Source: Natrarchaeobius oligotrophus (lineage in GTDB: Archaea > Halobacteriota > Halobacteria > Halobacteriales > Natrialbaceae). Taken from it: a stretch of 64,000 nucleotides of DNA. How positions within the stretch are numbered: position 1 is the first letter of the stretch; every line of letters starts with the position of its first letter. The stretch covers positions 1 through 64,000 of the forward strand of contig NZ_REFZ01000013.1 of NCBI RefSeq assembly GCF_003841465.1, given 5' to 3'. The notes under the pieces are model-generated. The model did not search any database. It was not told where the DNA came from and worked only from the letters and a program-made list of their open reading frames with translations. Shown here piece by piece: positions 52,069 to 60,267 of this stretch. The translations under genes and the position numbers were made by a program.

Positions 52069-53220
52069 ATGAGTGAGGATTTCTACGACGTTCTCGGCGT
52101 GAGCCCCGACGCCTCGACCGAGGAGATCAAGCAGGCGTACCGGAAGAAGGCCACCGAGTACCATCCGGACGTCAGCGACGATCCGAACGCCGAGGAAAAG
52201 TTCAAAAAGATCCAGAAGGCGAAGAAGGTGTTGACCGACGAGGAAAAGCGAAACGCCTACGACCGGATGGGCCACGACCGCTACGAGCAGGCGGAGAAAC
52301 ACGGGTTCGACGCGGGCCAGGGTGCTGGCGGTATGGGCGGCGACCCGTTCGGCGGAATGGGTGGCGGCATGGGCGGCGGTCTCGGCGACATCTTCGAGCA
52401 GGTCTTCGGCGGTGGCGGCGGACGGGGTCGCCGCCGGCCGCGGAAGGGACAGGATCTCCGGACGGAACTCGAGATCGACCTCGAGGAGGCGTTCGACGGC
52501 GCGGAAAAGCAGTTCACGATCGAACGACCGGAGGCGTGCGACCGCTGTGACGGCGAGGGACACCCGCCGGAGGCCGACGCACGGACCTGCCCCGAGTGTC
52601 AGGGACAGGGCCAGGTCACGCAGGTTCAACAGACGCCGCTCGGGCGCGTCCAGCAGACGACGACCTGTCGACGCTGCGAGGGCGATGGGACGCTTTACTC
52701 CGAGACCTGCGACGAGTGTCGAGGCGAGGGCTACGTCCGAAACGAGGCGACGCTAACGATCGAGGTCCCGCCCGGCATTCAGAGCGGCCAGACGCTCCGG
52801 ATGGAGGGCGAAGGCGCGCCGAGTCCCGAAGGCGGCCCCCACGGCGACCTCCTCATCGACGTCGACGTCCGGGAACACGACGAGTTCGAACGCGAGGGCG
52901 ACGACCTCCGCTATCGGCTCCCGATCTCGTTCCCGCAGGCGACGTTCGGCGATACCGTCGAGGTGCTCACGCTCGACGGCGCGGTCGAGTTCGAGGTCCC
53001 GTCTGGTACCCAGAGCGGCGAGGTCTTCCGTCTCGAGGGGAAGGGTATGCCGCGCCTGCGCGGTCGGGGCCAGGGCGACCTCTTCGTCCAGGTCCAGGTC
53101 GTCACTCCGAAGTCGCTGAACGAGGAACAACGCGAGACCCTCGAGGCGTTCGCGGAGGCCGGCGGCGACGAGATCGAGATCAAAGACGGCTTCTTCGAGA
53201 AGATCAAGCGGGCGTTCTGA
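52069..53220 (+). CDS. dnaJ: Chaperone protein DnaJ
   Basis: 383 residues with all DnaJ parts: J domain (2-65, with YRKKATEYHPDVSDD holding the HPD), a Gly/Met-rich stretch (GGMGGDPFGGMGGGMGGG), and a zinc-finger domain (about 145-215) with four C-x-x-C-x-G-x-G-type repeats (CDRCDGEG, CPECQGQG, CRRCEGDG, CDECRGEG). The two beta-barrel substrate domains follow (LTIEVPPGIQSGQTLRMEGE and on). It presents unfolded clients to DnaK and stimulates its ATPase. DnaK is not in the window. The ATG at 52069 starts the standard N-terminus. Confidence 0.95.
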   Translation: MSEDFYDVLGVSPDASTEEIKQAYRKKATEYHPDVSDDPNAEEKFKKIQKAKKVLTDEEKRNAYDRMGHDRYEQAEKHGFDAGQGAGGMGGDPFGGMGGGMGGGLGDIFEQVFGGGGGRGRRRPRKGQDLRTELEIDLEEAFDGAEKQFTIERPEACDRCDGEGHPPEADARTCPECQGQGQVTQVQQTPLGRVQQTTTCRRCEGDGTLYSETCDECRGEGYVRNEATLTIEVPPGIQSGQTLRMEGEGAPSPEGGPHGDLLIDVDVREHDEFEREGDDLRYRLPISFPQATFGDTVEVLTLDGAVEFEVPSGTQSGEVFRLEGKGMPRLRGRGQGDLFVQVQVVTPKSLNEEQRETLEAFAEAGGDEIEIKDGFFEKIKRAF

Positions 53221-53293
53221 TCGGCGATTTCCTCACTCGCGTTTCCGGGCCGGAGTCGGCGCGCTTTTTTCGTCCGAGCGTCCACGACGACGT

Positions 53294-54046
53294 ATGGACG
53301 CCGCCACAGTCGACGACCTGTTCGCCCGGGACCGCCGCGACGATCGGACGGCGCTGGTCGACGCGACGGGCCGCGAGTTCGACGTCCACTGGCTCTGTAC
53401 GACGTCCTGGAAGTCGGGTAACTTCCTCCGTCACGCGGGGGTCCGCGAGGGCGTCACGGTCGGCGTCGTGGGGGAGGGCCCGCTCGCGCTCGTCGCCTTC
53501 TTCGGAACGACGCTCCTCGAGGCCGCCACGCGGTTCGATCCGCCCGAAAATCTCGAGGACGAAGACGACTTCCGCGCGCTCGTCGCACCGGTCTCCGACC
53601 TCGAGTCCGGCGAGTACGAACTGCCGCGGGGGGCCCAGCGAGTGGGGTACGGCGACCGACCGGCCGAGCCCGACGTCCACCACTTCGACGCCGGCCTCTG
53701 GAGCGAGAATCCGTCGTTTCCGCCGCTATCGGTCGATCCCCAGACGCCGCTTCTGACCGACGGCGACCGGACCGTGAGCCACGCCGGCGCGCTCGAGGCG
53801 GCCCGTGGAGTGATCGACGAGTTCGGCCTCGCGGCCGGCGACCGCGTGGTCGTTCGCGCTCCCTTCTCGCGGGTCGAAACCGTCGTCGCAGGCGTGATCG
53901 CGCCGCTCGTCGCCGACGGCGTGATCGTCCTCGCCGACGACGCGGATTCGGACCGGGCCGAACCGGAGCCACGGGGCGAGTACGCGGTCTCGAGAGCGTC
54001 GGTTCCCGAAGCCGAGCGCATCGATCCAACCGGTACGATCGACTGA
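53294..54046 (+). CDS. Acyl-CoA ligase-like protein, N-terminal type only
   Basis: 250 residues. It resembles the first part of AMP-forming acyl-CoA ligases (VDDLFARDRRDDRTALVDAT, WLCTTSWKSGNFLRHAGVRE, GVTVGVVGEGPLALVAFFGT, then VSHAGALEAARGVIDEFGLA). There is no SGTTG adenylate loop and no C-terminal domain, so it cannot be a full ligase. Similar short ligase-like proteins occur in haloarchaea; they might bind acyl or CoA groups or regulate. Alone on the plus strand after dnaJ. Confidence 0.6.
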   Translation: MDAATVDDLFARDRRDDRTALVDATGREFDVHWLCTTSWKSGNFLRHAGVREGVTVGVVGEGPLALVAFFGTTLLEAATRFDPPENLEDEDDFRALVAPVSDLESGEYELPRGAQRVGYGDRPAEPDVHHFDAGLWSENPSFPPLSVDPQTPLLTDGDRTVSHAGALEAARGVIDEFGLAAGDRVVVRAPFSRVETVVAGVIAPLVADGVIVLADDADSDRAEPEPRGEYAVSRASVPEAERIDPTGTID

Positions 54047-54121
54047 GACGACTCTCACGGTCGCGAAACGGTCACGGCCGCCGGAAAAACGGTTTTCCGT
54101 CCGATCGTGGACGGTTCGCGT

Positions 54122-54694
54122 ATGACCGACGTCGTCATCGTCGGCGGTGGTCCCGCCGGCCTGAGCGCAGCGCTGTTCACCGCGAAAAACGGCCTCGAGA
54201 CGGTCGTTTTCGATACGGACGAGACGTGGATGCACAAGGCCCACCTGTTCAATTACCTCGGCGTTCGTAGCCTCAGCGGCGACGAATTCGTGGAACTTGC
54301 GCGCGGACAGGTGCGCGACCGCACCGGCGACGTGCGCGTGGGCGAGGAAGTGACCGGCGTGGATCGGACGGACGGCGGGTTCGAGATCGAGACCGACGAC
54401 GGCGAGTACGACGCGGAGTACGTCGTCCTCGCGACCGGCACCGATCGGTCCGTAGCCGAGGACCTCGGGTGCGAGTTCGACGACGACGGCACCGTCAGCG
54501 TCGACCAGGACATGGAGACGAGCGTCGAGAACCTGTACGCGACGGGGGCGATGGTGAGAGCTGAGAAGTGGCAGGCCGTGATCGCCGCGGGCGACGGTGC
54601 GGCGGCGGCGCTCGACGTCCTCAGCGAGGAACGCGGCGAACACTTCCACGACTTCGACACGCCCGCCGACGTTCCCTCGCTTCGATCCGAGTGA
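54122..54694 (+). CDS. Thioredoxin-reductase-like FAD protein
   Basis: 190 residues. FAD motif VVIVGGGPAGLSAALFTAKN at the N-terminus, then a short middle domain (LFNYLGVRSLSGDEFVELAR), a strand-rich part (YVVLATGTDRS) and the C-terminal FAD contact NLYATGAMVRAEKWQAVIAA. The redox-active CxxC and the NADPH domain of normal thioredoxin reductases are missing. Short one-domain relatives occur in haloarchaea and their electron partner is unknown. The ATG at 54122 is preferred. Confidence 0.75.
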   Translation: MTDVVIVGGGPAGLSAALFTAKNGLETVVFDTDETWMHKAHLFNYLGVRSLSGDEFVELARGQVRDRTGDVRVGEEVTGVDRTDGGFEIETDDGEYDAEYVVLATGTDRSVAEDLGCEFDDDGTVSVDQDMETSVENLYATGAMVRAEKWQAVIAAGDGAAAALDVLSEERGEHFHDFDTPADVPSLRSE

Positions 54695-54703
54695 GCCACC
54701 ACC

Positions 54704-54789
54704 TGATACGGATTACTGTCCCGATGTACGGGTGCACCCGCAGCCCGTGTCGCGTGTGCGCTGGAACTGACGGACAGTAAACCGTATGA
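54704..54789. repeat. TGATACGG-family inverted repeat, copy 7
   Basis: Begins TGATACGGATTACTGTCCCG ten bases after the FAD-protein stop and ends ACAGTAAACCGTATGA. The arms contain GTACGGGTGCACCCGC and GTGCGCTGGAACTGACG. Together with copies 4 and 5 it forms the second sequence subtype. Confidence 0.75.
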
Positions 54790-54888
54790 CTCCGGGCGAA
54801 CCGTCCGCCGGGTGCGGCCAGATCCGCCCGCGGATTCCCTGCGTGTTCGTGGACCAGCGTTAACGGCCTCCCCGATGGCGGTCGCAAC

Positions 54889-55395
54889 ATGAGTATGGAT
54901 AGCCTCGAGGAGCTGTTCGTCCACAGGCTCGCCCAGCAGTACTACGTCGAACAGGAACTCGTCGACGCACTCGACGAGATGGCGATCGACGCCACGAACG
55001 AAAGGCTGAGCCGAGGGTTCACGGACCACCGCGACGAGACGAGGACGCAGGTCGAGCGGATCGAGGACGTCTTCGCCGCCCTCGACAGGCCGGCGGAGGC
55101 GCGGGACTCGCCCGTCCTCGATGCACTCGAAGAGGAGCGACGCGACTTAGAGCGCGAGATCACCGACGACGACCTGCGGAATATGGTCTACTTAAACGCC
55201 GGGATGACGACCGAGCGCTTCGAGATGACTGCGTACGAGAGGCTGTCGACGATGGCGGGTGAACTCGGCTACGGCGACGCCGTGCGAAAGCCCCTCGAGT
55301 CGAACTACGACGAGGAGAAAGCGGCCTACCGGGAGCTCTCCGCGATGGAGACGGCTTCGGAGCTGAAGTCGCTCTGGGAGCGGTTGACGCCGTGA
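54889..55395 (+). CDS. DUF892 / YciF-type ferritin-like protein
   Basis: 168 residues, a four-helix bundle. LFVHRLAQQYYVEQELVDALD near 8, the metal-type helix TDHRDETRTQVERIEDVFAA near 45, VYLNAGMTTERFEMTAYERL near 100, and LGYGDAVRKPLESNYDEEKA near 125. The E-x-x-H-like pattern (HRDET, ERFEMTAYE) fits a DUF892/YciE-YciF ferritin-like protein, linked to stress in bacteria. A second in-frame ATG at 54895 is possible. No operon partner. Confidence 0.85.
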   Translation: MSMDSLEELFVHRLAQQYYVEQELVDALDEMAIDATNERLSRGFTDHRDETRTQVERIEDVFAALDRPAEARDSPVLDALEEERRDLEREITDDDLRNMVYLNAGMTTERFEMTAYERLSTMAGELGYGDAVRKPLESNYDEEKAAYRELSAMETASELKSLWERLTP

Positions 55396-55411
55396 TGCGG
55401 AGGGTTCCGTC

Positions 55412-56293
55412 GTGATACCGATCCAGCGGTTCGCCGACCCGACGAGGGCCGTTCGAGCGGCCGGCTGCGAGACCGGGACGCTTCCCGGCGGCCATCCGTA
55501 CGTGCGCGCCGGTTCGAAGCCCCGGTCGCTCGTCGTCCTGCCGGGATTCGGCGACGCGATGTTCTCCGGCGACTATCCGCCGTTTTCGGGGTGGGCGCTC
55601 GCGTCCTACTTCGCTCGCTACCTCCGGACGCACGAGATCTACCTGCTGAGCAGGCCCCGCAAGCTGCCGCCGGGCTACGGGCCCGCCGACGCAGTCGAGA
55701 CTCACGCCCGGGCGCTCGAGGCGATCGTCGACGCCGGCGGGACGATCGACGTGATCGGCATCTCGATGGGCGGGCTGATCGGACAGGCTCTCGCCCGGCG
55801 GCGGCCGGATCTCGTCGATCGGCTCGTCCTGGCGAACAGCGCCGCTCGACTCGACGACGGCGCTCGACCGGCGATCCGTCGATTCGAGCGGTACGCGCGC
55901 GAACGCGACTGGGCGGCGATCAGGGCCGACCTCGCCGCGGCGATGTTCGCGGACGGACGCGCGGTCGCTTACCCGCTCGCGGCTCGGACCGTCGGCCGAT
56001 TCCTCCAGGCGCGACCCGCGGAACCGGCTGACGTGAGTCGATCGCTCGCGTTCGTTCGGCGGTTCGACGGACGCGACGAACTGGCGGACGTCGAGCGGCC
56101 GACGCTCGTCTTCGGCGGCGAACGCGATCCGTACTTCACGGCCGAGCGCACGCGGGAGACGGCGGAGGCACTGCCCCGCGGCGAACTCGAGCTCGTCCCG
56201 GGGGCCAAACACGGCGCGTTCCACGAGCGCAAGGCGACGTTCGACTCCAGCGTGCGCTCGTTTTTCGAGCGGAGTACCGCGCCCGGAGAGTGA
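55412..56293 (+). CDS. Alpha/beta hydrolase (second)
   Basis: 293 residues. VVLPGFGDAMFSGDYPPFSG near 45 (oxyanion/loop region), nucleophile elbow GISMGGLIGQALARR near 115, FGGERDPYF near 235 (acid), and PGAKHGAFHER near 265 (catalytic His). The ASYFARYLRTHEIYLLSRPR cap region is unusual. A GTG at 55412 gives a complete N-terminus. It starts 17 bp after the DUF892 stop, so co-transcription is likely. Substrate unknown. Confidence 0.8.
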   Translation: MIPIQRFADPTRAVRAAGCETGTLPGGHPYVRAGSKPRSLVVLPGFGDAMFSGDYPPFSGWALASYFARYLRTHEIYLLSRPRKLPPGYGPADAVETHARALEAIVDAGGTIDVIGISMGGLIGQALARRRPDLVDRLVLANSAARLDDGARPAIRRFERYARERDWAAIRADLAAAMFADGRAVAYPLAARTVGRFLQARPAEPADVSRSLAFVRRFDGRDELADVERPTLVFGGERDPYFTAERTRETAEALPRGELELVPGAKHGAFHERKATFDSSVRSFFERSTAPGE

Positions 56294-56437
56294 ACCGGCT
56301 CGCGGCGGCCACTCGTGGACCGTACCTGACGCGTCCGGATCGAGGCCCAGCCTGCACGGGCAGCAGGTACCGACGCGTGCCGGTACGGCGCGTTCGACCC
56401 GCAAACGCTTTTGGCCGCACGTTCCCTACGTCGAATC

Positions 56438-57049
56438 ATGTACGTGCGGGACGCGAAAAACAGAGAGGAGGTCTGGCTGCTCGAGCACATCGAGGCGATG
56501 GGGCTCGACGACACGGCGTTCCGCTCGCGCGACTACGTCGTCGCGGTCGACGAGGAGTCCGGCGAGAAGGCCGGATTCGGTCGAATTCGCATCCACAAGC
56601 TCGACGGCGCGTCGATCGACGACGAGCGTGCGAGCGGAGGCGAGGTCTGCGAGCTGACCAGCATCGGCGTTCTCGAGGGGTGGCGCGAACAGGGCGTCGG
56701 CGCACACGTCGTCGAGCGGTTGCTCGAGTACGCGGGCGATCAGGGATTCGAGACCGTTTACGCGCTGACCGGTGAGGGGGCGTACCTCGCCCAGTTCGGC
56801 TTCCAGCGGATCGACGAGTCCCGGCTGCCGGAGCCCCTTCGAGACCGGCTGGACGCCAAGCGAGAGGGGGTCGACCCCGACGCGGTCCCGCTGTCGATCG
56901 AGGTCGAGGCGTTCCAGATGCCCGAGCGGCTGCGCGAAGCGTTCAAGCGAGCGCCGGAAGGTCGGGACGAGGTTTCGAACGACGAGACGCCCGAGGACTT
57001 CGGCATCGATCCCGAGTCGGCGACGTACAAGTACGACACCGGTCGGTAG
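56438..57049 (+). CDS. GNAT acetyltransferase in the mutase operon
   Basis: 203 residues. A GNAT core with [20 protein letters not shown] near 40, [20 protein letters not shown] near 75-95 with the R/Q-x-x-G-x-G acetyl-CoA loop, and [20 protein letters not shown] near 115. C-terminal extension 140-203. The gap to the methylmalonyl-CoA mutase gene is 43 bp on the same strand, suggesting an operon; the acetylated target could be the mutase or a related enzyme, but that is inference. The ATG at 56438 is preferred over 56411. Confidence 0.75.
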   Translation: MYVRDAKNREEVWLLEHIEAMGLDDTAFRSRDYVVAVDEESGEKAGFGRIRIHKLDGASIDDERASGGEVCELTSIGVLEGWREQGVGAHVVERLLEYAGDQGFETVYALTGEGAYLAQFGFQRIDESRLPEPLRDRLDAKREGVDPDAVPLSIEVEAFQMPERLREAFKRAPEGRDEVSNDETPEDFGIDPESATYKYDTGR

Positions 57050-57092
57050 CACTCACCAACTTTCAAGCCACCCCCCACCATCCGTATTCATA

Positions 57093-58775
57093 ATGTTTGA
57101 TCCTGAAGATCTCGAGGAGATCCGCGCCGCCCGTGAGGAGTGGTGCGAGGAGGCGGTCGAACCCGTCGTCGATCGATTCGGCGAGCGACGGGAGACGTTC
57201 ACGACGGACACCGGCGGACAGGAGGTCGATCGATTGTACACGCCGGCCGACGTCTCGGAGCTGGACTACCGGGAGGACCTCGGCTTTCCGGGCGAACCAC
57301 CCTACACCCGGGGCGTCTACTCGACGGGCTACCGCGGGCGGCTGTGGACGATGCGCCAGTACGCCGGTTTCTCGACGCCGGCGGATACCAACGAGCGGTA
57401 CCACTACTTGCTGGATCAGGGCCAGACCGGCCTCTCGATGGCGTTCGACCTGCCCACCCAGATGGGCTACGATTCCGACGACGAGATGGCCGCCGGCGAG
57501 GTCGGGAAGGCGGGCGTGGCGATCGACTCCCTCGCGGACATGGAGACCGTCTTCGACGGCATTCCGCTCGACGAGGTTTCGACGTCGATGACGATCAACG
57601 CGCCGGCGTCCGTCTTGCTCGCGATGTACGTCGCGGTGGGCGACCTGCAGGGCGTCGATCGCAGCGAGCTTCGCGGGACGATCCAGAACGACCTCCTCAA
57701 GGAGTACATCGCCCGGAACACCTACATCTACCCGCCCGGCCCCTCGATGCGGATCATCACGGACATCTTCGAGTTCTGTGCGGCCGAGACGCCGAAGTTC
57801 AACACGATCTCGATCTCGGGCTACCACATCCGCGAAGCGGGTTCGACGGCCGCACAGGAGCTCGCGTTCACCCTCGGCAACGGCATCGAGTACGTCGAGG
57901 CGGCGATCGACGCCGGGCTCGACGTCGACGAGTTCGCCCCCCAGCTGTCGTTTTTCTTCAACGGTCACAACAACATCTTCGAGGAGGTCGCGAAGTTCCG
58001 CGCAGCCAGACGGATGTGGCACGACGTCATGGAAGAGCGGTTCGACGCGCAGAACCCGAAATCGAAACAGCTCAAGTTCCACACCCAGACCGCCGGCTCG
58101 ATGCTCACCGCCCAGCAGATCGAGAACAACGTCGTGCGAGTCGCCTACCAGGCGCTGGCCGCCGTTCTCGGGGGCACCCAGAGCTTGCACACGAACGGCA
58201 AGGACGAGGCGCTCGCCCTTCCGACCGAGGAGTCGGTTCGCACCGCGCTTCGCACCCAGCAGATCCTCGCCCACGAGTCCGGCGCGGCCGACACGATCGA
58301 CCCCCTCGCCGGCAGCTACTACGTCGAGTCGCTGACCGACGAGGTCGAGGCCGAGGCCTACGAGATCCTCGAGGCGGTCGACGACCGCGGCGGCATGCTC
58401 GAGGCGGTCGAACAGCAGTGGGTCCAGCGTCAGATTCAGGACACCGCCTTCGACCGCCAGCGCGAGATCGAGGAGGGCGAGCGGATCATCGTCGGCGTCA
58501 ACGAGTTCGAGGTCGACGAAGAGCCCGAGATGGACGTCCAGGAGGTCACCCGGGAGGACGAGAAGCGACAGATCGACCACCTCCAGTCCGTCCGGGCCGA
58601 GCGCGACGACGAGGCCGTCGACGCCGCGCTCGAGGCGCTGCGCGACGCGGCGCGGGGTGACGAGAACCTGATGCCGTACATCGTCGACGCGGTGAAAGCG
58701 TACGCGACCGTCGGGGAGATCTGTAACGTCATGCGCGACGAGTTCGGCGAGTACCAGCCCGGCGGCGCGGTCTGA
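57093..58775 (+). CDS. mcmA1: Methylmalonyl-CoA mutase, large subunit (catalytic part)
   Basis: 560 residues. The TIM-barrel domain of coenzyme-B12 mutases: [20 protein letters not shown] near 75, [18 protein letters not shown] near 115, [19 protein letters not shown] near 168, [15 protein letters not shown] near 215, [19 protein letters not shown] near 285 and THTQTAGS-type [15 protein letters not shown] near 330. There is no B12-binding domain; in archaea that is a separate small subunit (not seen in this window). It converts (R)-methylmalonyl-CoA to succinyl-CoA, linking propionate and amino-acid breakdown to the TCA cycle. Adenosyl-B12 can be supplied by the PduO-type gene at 25591. Confidence 0.9.
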   Translation: MFDPEDLEEIRAAREEWCEEAVEPVVDRFGERRETFTTDTGGQEVDRLYTPADVSELDYREDLGFPGEPPYTRGVYSTGYRGRLWTMRQYAGFSTPADTNERYHYLLDQGQTGLSMAFDLPTQMGYDSDDEMAAGEVGKAGVAIDSLADMETVFDGIPLDEVSTSMTINAPASVLLAMYVAVGDLQGVDRSELRGTIQNDLLKEYIARNTYIYPPGPSMRIITDIFEFCAAETPKFNTISISGYHIREAGSTAAQELAFTLGNGIEYVEAAIDAGLDVDEFAPQLSFFFNGHNNIFEEVAKFRAARRMWHDVMEERFDAQNPKSKQLKFHTQTAGSMLTAQQIENNVVRVAYQALAAVLGGTQSLHTNGKDEALALPTEESVRTALRTQQILAHESGAADTIDPLAGSYYVESLTDEVEAEAYEILEAVDDRGGMLEAVEQQWVQRQIQDTAFDRQREIEEGERIIVGVNEFEVDEEPEMDVQEVTREDEKRQIDHLQSVRAERDDEAVDAALEALRDAARGDENLMPYIVDAVKAYATVGEICNVMRDEFGEYQPGGAV

Positions 58776-58859
58776 CCCGCCTCGGCCGCTCCAGTCGACG
58801 CGGCGTCCGCGCCGAAATCAGGCCGAGAATTAACGTCCCGAGGCGACGACGCTCGAGGT

Positions 58860-59693
58860 ATGACCGACGCGTTCCCCATCGATCCCGTCTCGGTCGGCGG
58901 CGCCCAGATCCCGAAACTCGGCTTCGGAACGGCCCGGATGACCGGCGACGAGTGCAAGCGCGCCGTCGAAACCGCGCTCTCGGCCGGCTACCGTCACGTC
59001 GACACGGCACAGATGTACGACAACGAGGCCGCCGTCGGGCGAGCGATCGCGGACAGCGACGTCGATCGCGACGAAATCTTCGTCGTCACCAAGGTCCATC
59101 CCGATAACGCCGCGCGCGAGGACGTCCTCGAGTCGACGCGACGGAGTCTCGGACGCCTCTCGCTCGAGACGGTCGACCTGCTCTTGCTCCACGCGCCGAG
59201 CGAGCGCGCACCGCTCTCCGAGACGCTGGGCGCGATGAACGAACTTCAGGACGACGGACGGGTCGAGCACGTCGGCGTCAGCAACTTCTCGATCGAGCAG
59301 CTCGAGCGCGCGATCGAGCTGTCTGAGACGCCGATCGTCGCAAATCAGGTGAAGTACCACCCCTATCACCGCCAGGACGAATTGCTCGAGTACTGCGTCG
59401 ACCGCGACGTCTGTCTGACGGCGTACAGCCCGCTCGCGGAGGGTGCCGTCGTCGGCGACGACCGCCTCACGGAGGTCGGCGCGTCTCACGGCAAGTCTGC
59501 ACCGCAGGTCGCACTCCGGTGGTTGCTCCAGCAACCCGCCGTGTCGGCGATCCCCAAGGCCTCGAGTCGCGAACATATCGAAACGAACGCGGCGCTGTTC
59601 GACTTCGAGCTATCGACGGAGGAGATGCAGTCGGTGTCGGAACTCGGCGACGGCCGCTGGAAGCGGCTCGCGGCCAGACTCGGGGTCGAGTGA
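58860..59693 (+). CDS. Aldo/keto reductase
   Basis: 277 residues, the usual AKR size. VSVGGAQIPKLGFGTARMT near 10, the catalytic tetrad DTAQMYDNE (Asp, Tyr) near 45, FVVTKVHPD (Lys) near 75, LLLLHAP (His) near 105, GVSNFSIEQL near 142, NQVKYHPYHRQ near 160, and C-terminal AIPKASSREHIETN (NADPH phosphate). It reduces aldehydes or ketones with NADPH. Substrate not readable. Single gene downstream of the mutase gene. Confidence 0.9.
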   Translation: MTDAFPIDPVSVGGAQIPKLGFGTARMTGDECKRAVETALSAGYRHVDTAQMYDNEAAVGRAIADSDVDRDEIFVVTKVHPDNAAREDVLESTRRSLGRLSLETVDLLLLHAPSERAPLSETLGAMNELQDDGRVEHVGVSNFSIEQLERAIELSETPIVANQVKYHPYHRQDELLEYCVDRDVCLTAYSPLAEGAVVGDDRLTEVGASHGKSAPQVALRWLLQQPAVSAIPKASSREHIETNAALFDFELSTEEMQSVSELGDGRWKRLAARLGVE

Positions 59694-59761
59694 GGACCTC
59701 GAGAGGGGCAAGCGGCGTGCATCCGGATCGATACCGAACGCCGCGACCCGAGACCGGGGCG

Positions 59762-60076
59762 TTACCTGAGCTGAACGGCAGTGCCGTACGCCATCACTTC
59801 CGAGCCGCCCTCGGTGATCTGGGAGGTCTCGAGGCGGACGTTGACGACGGCGTCGGCGCCCATCTCCTCGGCGTCGGCTTCCATCCGCGCGATGGCTTCG
59901 TCACGAGCTTTCGTGAGCAGGTCCGAGTACGCCTTGAGTTCGCCGCCGAAGACGTTTCTGATCCCTTGCGTGATGTCGCGTCCGACGTTCCTGGCCTCGA
60001 CCGTGTTGCCGCGGGCGATTCCCAGCACCTCGACGACCTCGCCGTCGGGGACGGTCTCCGTGTTCGATATGTACAT
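59762..60076 (-). CDS. YbjQ-type heavy-metal-binding domain protein
   Basis: 104 residues: a short N-terminal strand (MYISNTETVPDGEVVEVLGI), RNVGRDITQGIRNVFGGELK near 28, YSDLLTKARDEAIARMEADA near 48, and GADAVVNVRLETSQI near 72. This is the UPF0145/YbjQ pattern, a pentameric fold of unknown role once linked to heavy metals. The ATG at 60076 gives the standard start; the open frame to 60172 is not needed. Confidence 0.85.
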   Translation of the reverse strand: MYISNTETVPDGEVVEVLGIARGNTVEARNVGRDITQGIRNVFGGELKAYSDLLTKARDEAIARMEADAEEMGADAVVNVRLETSQITEGGSEVMAYGTAVQLR

Positions 60077-60267
60077 ACCGATGTCACTTACCCGTCGGAT
60101 CGTATAGGTTTTCCCCACGCGACGTGGCCGGCCGAATCGGCCGCGGACGGGGGAAGTGTAATTACAAATCAATCGGAATCGTATTCCTTAAATTCGATTA
60201 TATGTGTCTATAATACATATAGTCATAATGGGGTAGCCTCATATATCGCCTCTCGCTACCGCAGTGT

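Noticed and set aside
52320-52430. GGCGGC-rich tract in dnaJ as a repeat element
   Set aside because: It encodes the normal Gly/Met-rich linker of DnaJ.
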